A stretch of 10,158 nucleotides of DNA from NCBI GenBank assembly GCA_964388085.1, contig CAYLZW010000218.1:1-10158 (forward strand), read 5' to 3'. The notes below the pieces were generated by a model. The model was not told the DNA's origin. It saw only the letters and a program-made list of their open reading frames with translations, and made no database searches. How positions within the stretch are numbered: position 1 is the first letter of the stretch; each line of letters begins with the position of its first letter. Below are positions 1 through 5,751 of this stretch, one piece after another. Position numbers and translations under genes: made by a program. Source of the DNA: CAYLZW01 sp964388085. GTDB lineage: Bacteria > Myxococcota > UBA727 > CAYLZW01.

Positions 1-2376
1 ATCACGCTCTACGGCGACACCGCCCGCGTGACCGAATACGCCCGGCTCGGCGTCACCATCGGCCTCGGCACGGACTGGGTCGCGACCGGCTCCATGAACC
101 TGCTGCGCGAGCTCGCCTGCGCCGACGACTTCAACCAGCGCCACCTCGACTTCTTCTTCTCGGACGAGCAGCTCTGGCTGATGGCCACCCGCAACTCCGC
201 GCGCGCGCTGCGGGTCGACGACGTGCTCGGCACCCTCGCGGTCGGCTATGCCGCGGATCTCTCCCTCTATGACGCCTCCACGCACCGGGATCACCGCGCG
301 GTGCTGATGGCTCGCCCCGAGGACGTGGCGCTGGTCATGATCGCGGGCGAGGTAAAGTACGGGGACGCGTTGCTCGTCGACCAGCTCGTCGCCGGCTGCG
401 AGCTCTTGGGCGATGTCTGCGGGGCGGAGAAGCGCGCCTGCCTGTCCGGCGAGACCTGCTACGCCGGCTGCACCGCCGCGAGCGGTTCACCGGAGCCTTG
501 CAGCTACGCGCTGCTCAAGGCCTGCGGCGACGAGGACGAGGACGAGCCGCAGTATCCGCTCTACTTCTGCGGCGAGCCGGCCGACGAGCCGAGCTGCTCG
601 CCGGCGCGCACCTCCCTCGGCGACGCGCTGCCCGACGCCAGCGTCAATGGCTCGAACCGCTACGACGGCATGAGCTCGCTCGACGACGTGGACGGCGACG
701 GCCTCGTGAACGACGCCGACAACTGCCCCTCGATCTTCAACCCCATCCGGCCGCTCGACGACGGCGCGCAGGCGGACTTCGACGCGGACGGGCTCGGTGA
801 CGCCTGTGACCCCTGCCCGCTCGGCGGAGACGACGAGCCCGAGACGTGCAACGTGCTGCCGCACCTCGATCTCGACCGAGACGGCGTCCTCCGCGACGAC
901 GACGTCTGCCCTGAGCTGGCGGACCCGCTGCAAGAGGACGAGGACACGGACGGCATCGGCGACGCCTGCGATCCCTGCCCGGGGTTCGCGACCGCGCGCG
1001 GGAGCCAGACGGTCTACAGCGCGCGCTGCGGCGGGATCGCGCTCGGCGACTGGGTGACGCTCTCCGATCTCGTCGTCACCGCGGTCACCGCGGACGGGTT
1101 CTTCGCGCAGCAACAGCCGGGCTCGGCCGATGACATGGGCCTCGAGCACAGCGGCGTCTTCATCTTCAGCGAGGTGACGCCCGAGGCCGCGCGCGGGGAT
1201 CTCGTCGAGGTGACCGGCAGACTGCAGCGCCAGCTCGGCCTGACGAGGCTCACCGTGCCCACGGTGACGCTGCTCGGTAGCTCGCCCGAGCCGCCCCCGG
1301 CCGTCGTCGATCCGCTGCTCATCGCTACCGGAGCAGCCGCGTCACTCCCGCTCGAGAGCGTGCTCGTACGCGTCGAGGAGGTGCGGGTCACCGAAGCCCC
1401 CGAGGGCGATGACTTCCGGGTCGATGACGTTCTGATCGTGAGCGGCGCGCTGTTCGCGCTCGATCCACCGCCGAGCGTCGACGAGCCGTACGACTATCTG
1501 CAGGGGCCGCTCGTCCATTGGGGCCTCGAATCGAAGCTGCTGCTGCGGGACGCGTTCGACGTCGGCTTCACCGCCTTTCAGCTCTCTCCCGCGGCGGGCC
1601 AGGTCCAGGTCGGGCACGAGCTGACCGTCGTCGTCTCGCTGCCCGAGCCCGCGCCCGCAGGCGGCGCGCTCGTGACGTTCACGCTCGACCCCGACGGGCT
1701 GCTGGTGGGACCGGAGAGCGTCCTCGTGCCTGAGGGGGAGCGCCACGCGAGCGCCACCTTCATCGCCGGCGACATCCCAGGCGACAGCGCCGTGATCGCG
1801 AGCTACGGCGAGCTGCAACACAGCTCGCTCGTCTCCGTCGTCACCGAGGGGCGGTTCCTGTTCAGCGAGTACGTCGAGGGCTCCGGCAGCAACAAGGCGC
1901 TCGAGCTGAGCAATGTCGGCGGCTCCCCCGCGTCACTCGCGGACTGTATCCTTCGGCTCTACGCCAATGGCTCGCCCACACCGACGGCCAGCGTCGGGCT
2001 CTCGGGCACGCTCGCGGCCGGCGCCCAATTCGTCATCTGCAACGCCGGTACGGACAACGCCGAGACGCGCTGCGACGCGACGAGCGCTACCCTCAACCAC
2101 AATGGCGATGACGCCTACGATCTCGTCTGCCTCGGCGAGGTCGTGGATACCTTCGGGCGCATTGGCGAGCGGCCGACGGCGCCGTCGTCGTGGATCGGCG
2201 GCGGCCTCGGCACCCTCGATTTCGTGCTCAGGCGACGCTGCGAAATCGCGGCGGGCGACATCGACGCCTCGGACGCGTTCGATCCGTCGGCACAGTGGCA
2301 GGGCGAGGCGTGGCAGAGCCCGGCTCTCAGCCTCGCCGGGTTGAAGAACCGCGAGGAGTGCCTGACCCTGCCCTGA
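1..2376 (+). CDS. Amidohydrolase fused to thrombospondin type 3 repeats, OB/Ig-like regions and a lamin-tail-like domain (5' end outside window)
   Basis: The frame is open from base 1 and ends at TGA 2374-2376, so 791 residues of a longer protein are visible. Residues 1 to about 128 are the end of a metal-dependent amidohydrolase. GLGTDW (Asp at residue 25) matches the last barrel strand, whose Asp usually binds metal, and is followed by the typical NSARAL and GYAADLSLYD closing segment. Residues about 130-228 are a cysteine-rich linker. Residues about 229-330 hold acidic calcium-binding thrombospondin type 3 repeats (DVDGDGLVNDADNCP, DADGLGDACDPCP, DTDGIGDACDPCP). Residues about 335-520 resemble the OB-like part of secreted nucleases (GDWVTLSDLVV, GDLVEVTGRL). 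An Ig-like stretch spans about 523-608. From about 617, FLFSEYVEGSGSNKALEL is the signature of bacterial lamin-tail domains. The calcium repeats and cysteines imply an exported protein. The substrate is unknown, and the signal peptide and the other metal ligands lie off the window. Domain calls are by motif only; the Ig-like call is the weakest. Confidence 0.87.
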   Translation: MTLYGDTARVTEYARLGVTIGLGTDWVATGSMNLLRELACADDFNQRHLDFFFSDEQLWLMATRNSARALRVDDVLGTLAVGYAADLSLYDASTHRDHRAVLMARPEDVALVMIAGEVKYGDALLVDQLVAGCELLGDVCGAEKRACLSGETCYAGCTAASGSPEPCSYALLKACGDEDEDEPQYPLYFCGEPADEPSCSPARTSLGDALPDASVNGSNRYDGMSSLDDVDGDGLVNDADNCPSIFNPIRPLDDGAQADFDADGLGDACDPCPLGGDDEPETCNVLPHLDLDRDGVLRDDDVCPELADPLQEDEDTDGIGDACDPCPGFATARGSQTVYSARCGGIALGDWVTLSDLVVTAVTADGFFAQQQPGSADDMGLEHSGVFIFSEVTPEAARGDLVEVTGRLQRQLGLTRLTVPTVTLLGSSPEPPPAVVDPLLIATGAAASLPLESVLVRVEEVRVTEAPEGDDFRVDDVLIVSGALFALDPPPSVDEPYDYLQGPLVHWGLESKLLLRDAFDVGFTAFQLSPAAGQVQVGHELTVVVSLPEPAPAGGALVTFTLDPDGLLVGPESVLVPEGERHASATFIAGDIPGDSAVIASYGELQHSSLVSVVTEGRFLFSEYVEGSGSNKALELSNVGGSPASLADCILRLYANGSPTPTASVGLSGTLAAGAQFVICNAGTDNAETRCDATSATLNHNGDDAYDLVCLGEVVDTFGRIGERPTAPSSWIGGGLGTLDFVLRRRCEIAAGDIDASDAFDPSAQWQGEAWQSPALSLAGLKNREECLTLP

Positions 2377-2409
2377 GCTCACCCACCAACGCGGAGGCTT
2401 GCGCGAGCG

Positions 2410-3267
2410 CTACGGCCCCACCACGCAGCCGCACGCTCCTTCGCTCGAGACGTAGCCGGGCGGGCAGGGAGAGCAGCGCTCCTGATCCAGCTCGCGGTAG
2501 GTGTTCGCCGGGCACGGCTGGCAACCGGTGCCAAACAGGTCTGCTTCGGCACCACAACCACACGGCTCACATTGTGCGGCGCCGATTGACGCGTTCCAGG
2601 CGTTCACGGGACAAGGCTGGCATGACGCGCCCGTCGGGCTGTACGCACCCATGGGGCAGAGCTCACACGCGTTGACGCCGTAGTTCATCTCCTGGCCTGG
2701 ATTGCAGGGACCGGGCACGGCGGCCGGTGGCCCCACCTCGCCCTGAGGACCCTGCGGCCCTTCCGGCCCCTCCGGCCCGGTCTTGCCCTGCTCGCCCTGC
2801 GGACCCTGCTCGCCCTGCGGACCCTGCTCGCCCGCTGGACCCTGCTCGCCCGCTGGGCCCTGCTCGCCCTGAGGTCCCTGAACGCCCTGAGGCCCCTGAA
2901 CGCCCGGGATCCCCTGCGCGCCCGGAACGCCTTGCGGGCCGACTTCTCCCTGCGGACCCGGCACGCCCTGAGGGCCTTGCTCGCCCTGCGGACCCTGCTC
3001 GCCCGCAGGGCCCTGCTCGCCCGCTAGGCCCTGCTCGCCCTGTGGGCCCTGCTCGCCCTGTGGGCCCTGCTCGCCCGGCGGCCCAGGCTCGCCTTGTTCG
3101 CCCTGCTCCCCCTGCAGTCCCCCATCCGCGCCCGCCATGGGCTCCACGCAGCCAGAGAGCGACGCGCCGGTCAGGGAGAGGAAGCCGCAGAGCAACACGG
3201 GGACGGCTTGCGTCCACTGGCCAGCGGCGAACCGTCGAACGCTCTCCCTCTTCCCTGCGCACATCAT
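2410..3267 (-). CDS. Collagen-like lipoprotein with cysteine-rich C-terminal domain
   Basis: 285 residues, from ATG at 3265-3267 to TAG at 2410-2412. GGGAG at 3273-3277 lies 5 bases upstream of the start. A second ATG follows directly (3262-3264). A basic N-terminus and hydrophobic stretch lead to the lipobox LSGC with Cys40, so this is probably a membrane-anchored lipoprotein. Residues 50-181 are 44 uninterrupted Gly-X-Y triplets rich in GEQ, GPQ and GPA, as in bacterial collagen-like proteins that form triple helices without hydroxyproline. Residues 188-281 contain 14 cysteines in spacings such as CELCPMGAYSPTGASCQPCP, the pattern of GCC2/GCC3 (ephrin-receptor-like) repeats. The architecture is anchor, rod, then disulfide-rich head on the cell surface. 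The gene converges with the amidohydrolase fusion (33-base gap) and diverges from the Gly-Glu lipoprotein. The ligand is unknown; adhesion is a guess. Confidence 0.92.
   Translation of the reverse strand: MMCAGKRESVRRFAAGQWTQAVPVLLCGFLSLTGASLSGCVEPMAGADGGLQGEQGEQGEPGPPGEQGPQGEQGPQGEQGLAGEQGPAGEQGPQGEQGPQGVPGPQGEVGPQGVPGAQGIPGVQGPQGVQGPQGEQGPAGEQGPAGEQGPQGEQGPQGEQGKTGPEGPEGPQGPQGEVGPPAAVPGPCNPGQEMNYGVNACELCPMGAYSPTGASCQPCPVNAWNASIGAAQCEPCGCGAEADLFGTGCQPCPANTYRELDQERCSPCPPGYVSSEGACGCVVGP
2725..3120 (-). repeat. Collagen Gly-X-Y coding repeat tract
   Basis: This 396-base tract encodes the 44 consecutive Gly-X-Y triplets. At DNA level it is a degenerate 9/18-base tandem array; on the plus strand units such as ccctgctcgccctgcgga recur with small changes. 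The low complexity also opens long spurious reading frames on the other strand and in the other frame. Recombination between units could change the rod length in steps of three residues (inference). Confidence 0.9.
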
Positions 3268-3521
3268 CCGTACTCCCGTCGCCGGCGCTCGAACGTCGCC
3301 ACTCGCGTGCGCGCATTATCGACGACGAGCGCCGCAGGTCAATGCGAGACTGCGATCCAGGGGCGTCCCCTCGACGACGCGCGCGAGCACGACAGCGACG
3401 CGCGCGGGGTGCGCGAGGGGAATCCACCCAAACGGGGACAAATGTCCACGCGGATCGTCCCACCTTGCCGCACATTGGCTCTCAGCCAGGCGCCACCACC
3501 ACCGCGCCTCTGGAGGGTCCC
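3268..3521. promoter_or_regulatory. Divergent intergenic region between two lipoprotein genes
   Basis: The 254 bases between the divergent starts must hold the promoters of both genes unless transcription comes from elsewhere. I see no convincing -35/-10 pair. Visible structure: a small hairpin AGGGGCGTCCCCT at 3359-3371, an 11-base direct repeat CGACGCGCGCG at 3375-3385 and 3396-3406 (21 bases apart), and a short dyad GGACAAATGTCC at 3436-3447. Any of these could be regulator sites, but each is short enough to arise by chance in GC-rich DNA. Confidence 0.4.
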
Positions 3522-4037
3522 ATGACGAAGCCACTCTCATTCCTCGCCCCCACGCTCCTCTTCGCCGTGCTGAACGTCGGCTGCATCGTCGTCGAGGCCC
3601 CGCCGGAGGACCAGGACGCCGGCGAGACCTCGGGCGAAGGCGAAGGCGAAGGCGAAGGCGAAGGTGAAGGCGAAGGCGAAGGGGAAGGCGAAGGCGAAGG
3701 CGAAGGCGAAGGCGAAGGCGAAGGCGAAGGCGAAGGCGAGACCACCGATCCGAACGACACCGACGGCGACGACGACGGCATCCCCAACATCGCCGACAAC
3801 TGTCCCGACGACAGCAACCCTGACCAGGACATCAGCGCCTGCAGCGACGTGGGCGCGACCTGCTCCGAGAACGCGGAGTGCGACAACAACACCTGCCTGA
3901 AGGAGGTCGACGAGGAGGGAAACCACTCCGCCTTCGGCTACTGCACCGTGCCCTGCGAGAGCTTCAGCGACTGCCCGTCCTTCTGGGACTGCGAAGAGGT
4001 CGGCAACGCGCTCGGGACGTACTGCGTCCAGGAGTGA
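3522..4037 (+). CDS. Gly-Glu repeat lipoprotein with thrombospondin type 3 repeat and cysteine-rich tail
   Basis: 171 residues. The ATG at 3522 is chosen because GGAGG at 3512-3516 sits 5 bases upstream and a signal peptide follows at once; the open frame upstream is an artefact of the collagen gene opposite. Residues 1-20 are a short lipoprotein signal ending LNVGC with Cys21; Asn at -3 is not the usual Leu, so lipidation is likely but not certain. Residues 38-73 are (Gly-Glu)18, a flexible acidic spacer. Residues about 79-100 (DTDGDDDGIPNIADNCP) form one thrombospondin type 3 calcium-binding repeat. Residues 107-171 hold nine further cysteines in a compact, probably disulfide-bonded module. 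Such Gly-Glu lipoproteins are common in Myxococcota-type genomes. The function is unknown; a surface display role is inferred. Confidence 0.9.
   Translation: MTKPLSFLAPTLLFAVLNVGCIVVEAPPEDQDAGETSGEGEGEGEGEGEGEGEGEGEGEGEGEGEGEGEGEGETTDPNDTDGDDDGIPNIADNCPDDSNPDQDISACSDVGATCSENAECDNNTCLKEVDEEGNHSAFGYCTVPCESFSDCPSFWDCEEVGNALGTYCVQE
3633..3740 (+). repeat. Hexanucleotide microsatellite (ggcgaa)18 encoding (Gly-Glu)18
   Basis: There are eighteen tandem hexamers in frame. Fifteen are exactly ggcgaa; three carry one synonymous change each (ggtgaa, ggggaa, and a final ggcgag). Because the unit is six bases, gain or loss of copies lengthens or shortens the acidic spacer without breaking the frame. Confidence 0.97.
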
Positions 4038-4084
4038 GCGCGCCACACCTTGAGCGCTGGCGGCGGACCGCGCATGCTCGCCTC

Positions 4085-4486
4085 ATGAGAGGAGAGCGGC
4101 GCGGCGCCGTCACGGCGAAGGACCTGCGGCACCCGATCCTGCGCGGCGTCGACGTCGAGCAGGTGCAGGCGCTGATCGGCGCCGGGCAGACGCGGGTCTA
4201 CGCCGCCGGTGACATGCTGCTGCGTGAGGGTGAGAGCGAGCTCTTTTGCTTCTTCCTCATCAGCGGCTCGGTCAAGGTCTTCTACACATCGCCCGACGGC
4301 TTCGAGCGCGCCGTCGTCGCTCTCGAGGAAGCGACGCACGTCGTCGATGCGCACCTGGGTCTTCTTGATGACGCGGCTCACGGTGGTGTGAGCGTACTAC
4401 CCGGGACCGGTGTCGCCCAGCGCAAGGATCCCGTTCGCCCAAACTCGGATCGCGGCGGAACAGATGACTTCAAAGCAGGTTCTTGA
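4085..4486 (+). CDS. Truncated Crp/Fnr-type cyclic-nucleotide-binding domain, probable gene remnant
   Basis: 133 residues, ATG 4085 to TGA 4484-4486. No good ribosome-binding site precedes the ATG. Residues about 18-80 are the first half of a Crp/Fnr cyclic-nucleotide-binding domain: HPILRGV, then VYAAGDMLLREGE, FCFFLISGSVKVFY and TSPDGFERAVVAL. Family members continue with the phosphate-binding segment containing FGE and then a C-terminal helix-turn-helix. Here both are absent, and from about residue 81 (base 4325) the sequence is unlike the family and stops. It can therefore neither form a full nucleotide pocket nor bind DNA as a Crp protein does. It is best read as a remnant cut by rearrangement near 4325, close to the lower-GC operon that follows. 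A short stand-alone protein is less likely. Confidence 0.6.
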   Translation: MRGERRGAVTAKDLRHPILRGVDVEQVQALIGAGQTRVYAAGDMLLREGESELFCFFLISGSVKVFYTSPDGFERAVVALEEATHVVDAHLGLLDDAAHGGVSVLPGTGVAQRKDPVRPNSDRGGTDDFKAGS

Positions 4487-4521
4487 CGCTGCGGGCCGAA
4501 TACGGGCGCGCAAGAATCGGC

Positions 4522-5751
4522 TCACCGCAGCGCGGCGTCGCGCAGATGGTCAGTGACACGCTCACGGACGACGTCGGGCGCACTCGGTGCGACCGCCGGC
4601 CAAGACGCGTGAACTCTTTGGACGAACTCAACCAGATCATCCATCACGACGGAGGTGTCCGCCGAGGTGTAGGATGCCGCGGTGAGGAGATCATCCAGAG
4701 TGACAGTGACGAGGGGCATCGGAGGGGTCACGGTGGGTTCGACGGGGTCGGACCATCGCAGCGCTGAGTGCGAGCCCAGTGTGGGGTACACCACCGTCGA
4801 CACGAAGTCGTAGACGGGCGCGAGCCGGGCCTTGAGTGGATCGCTGTACATGACCGCCCAGTTCTTGATGTGCGCGTCGGCATTGCCGGACAGCACCATG
4901 AACGCGAGGCGCCTCATATACTCGCGGAGGTCATCCTCGCCGCAGATCCCATGAATGACGGCGCCGATGCTGCCGTAGTGAACCCACCCCAAATCGGGGC
5001 TCTCCCAGGCGTATCGCTCCTCCGGCGCTATATCGAAGACCTGAGCGAAGTCTTCTTGATGGATGCGCGTACCATCAACACGTCGATCGAAGCGGCGGAT
5101 GATCAACACGTCCTGCTCTCGCTCGAAGTCCTCAGGAAGGTTGTCGATCTCAGAGGCCCGGATCACTCGGTGTTCTGGAACATCGAGCCCACACTCTTGG
5201 GCCCACTCGAGCATCACGCACTCATTCTCGACCAGCCGCTGAAACGCCGGACTGCCAAGCTTGGCGATCCAGTATCCATCCTTTCCTTCGAGTGGCACGG
5301 TCAATCGGTCATCAACCTGTGAAAGAGCCAACTTCGCCTGGACGCCCGTGAGCGCGAAGCGAAAGGGGTCGCGGGCAATCCGGCCCTTGCGCTCACTGTC
5401 CTCGAGCGGCCCCATCTCGAGCTCATCGCTCACGACACGCACAGCGCCGGGTAGGTTCTCCCCGAGGCGCAAGAGCATCGTGTACTCTGGAAATGTGGAG
5501 GCGCCGAGGCGTCGTTCGACTATCTTCCGAAGCGCTCCCTCCGGCAACAAGTTGCGGAAGAAGTTGGGAAGCGGCGCACCGCGAAATGTGCGCGGGGGTT
5601 CGATGAGCTGGTCCTCGAACCATCGTCCCAGGACGGGCCGAGAGGCCAGCGATGCGTAATCGGCGTCGAACTCGAAGTGAGCCTCACCAGCGTCGGTGTT
5701 TGGGCGCAGCTCGCCGACCAGGGTCTCTCCGAGAAACACGCGAGCACTCAC
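4522..5751 (-). CDS. HipA-family serine/threonine kinase (toxin-like)
   Basis: 409 residues, close to E. coli HipA (440). The start is GTG 5749-5751, overlapping the DUF262 stop as GTGA; AAGGCGGA lies just upstream. Residues 1-105 are the HipA N-terminal subdomain (LPNFFRNLLPEGALRK at 61-76). Kinase landmarks, aligned by eye with HipA, are the phosphate loop TGVQAK (135-140), the ATP lysine in WIAKLG (Lys164), RRFDRR (219-224), the catalytic loop NADAHIKNW (Asp292, Asn297) and the metal Asp in APVYDFVS (Asp315). All catalytic residues look intact. HipA kinases phosphorylate cytosolic targets, classically glutamyl-tRNA synthetase, and halt growth. The substrate here is unknown. The usual HipB partner is missing and a DUF262 gene takes its place. 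The position of the HipA autophosphorylated Ser150 appears to be Ala133. Local G+C is lower than in the flanking genes, suggesting transfer. Confidence 0.93.
   Translation of the reverse strand: MSARVFLGETLVGELRPNTDAGEAHFEFDADYASLASRPVLGRWFEDQLIEPPRTFRGAPLPNFFRNLLPEGALRKIVERRLGASTFPEYTMLLRLGENLPGAVRVVSDELEMGPLEDSERKGRIARDPFRFALTGVQAKLALSQVDDRLTVPLEGKDGYWIAKLGSPAFQRLVENECVMLEWAQECGLDVPEHRVIRASEIDNLPEDFEREQDVLIIRRFDRRVDGTRIHQEDFAQVFDIAPEERYAWESPDLGWVHYGSIGAVIHGICGEDDLREYMRRLAFMVLSGNADAHIKNWAVMYSDPLKARLAPVYDFVSTVVYPTLGSHSALRWSDPVEPTVTPPMPLVTVTLDDLLTAASYTSADTSVVMDDLVEFVQRVHASWPAVAPSAPDVVRERVTDHLRDAALR

Noticed and set aside
487..1149. 220-residue minus-strand open frame inside the amidohydrolase fusion
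   Set aside because: It is a GC-rich shadow frame dominated by Val, Arg and Ala, opposite clear thrombospondin type 3 repeats.
2377..2409. Possible bidirectional terminator between the converging genes
   Set aside because: The 33-base gap contains no stable stem with a T-run on either strand.
2663..3475. Long minus-strand open frame rich in Gly-Arg-Ala
   Set aside because: It is the frame-shifted reading of the collagen repeat tract. It has no signal or family features, whereas the other frame gives perfect Gly-X-Y, a lipobox and a cysteine-rich domain.
2727..3521. Plus-strand open frame leading into the Gly-Glu lipoprotein, with Pro-Ala-Arg repeats
   Set aside because: It is antisense to the collagen-like gene. 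The true start at 3522 has a good ribosome-binding site and begins a signal peptide.
3938..4381. Minus-strand frame starting MSRVIKKTQVRIDD
   Set aside because: The first 20 residues look gene-like (reminiscent of FliH-type starts), but there is no ribosome-binding site and the rest is the antisense of the Crp-type domain and the lipoprotein. At most it is a second remnant at the same junction.
4768..5322. 184-residue plus-strand frame opposite the HipA-like gene
   Set aside because: It is antisense to conserved kinase motifs, with no recognisable family or ribosome-binding site.
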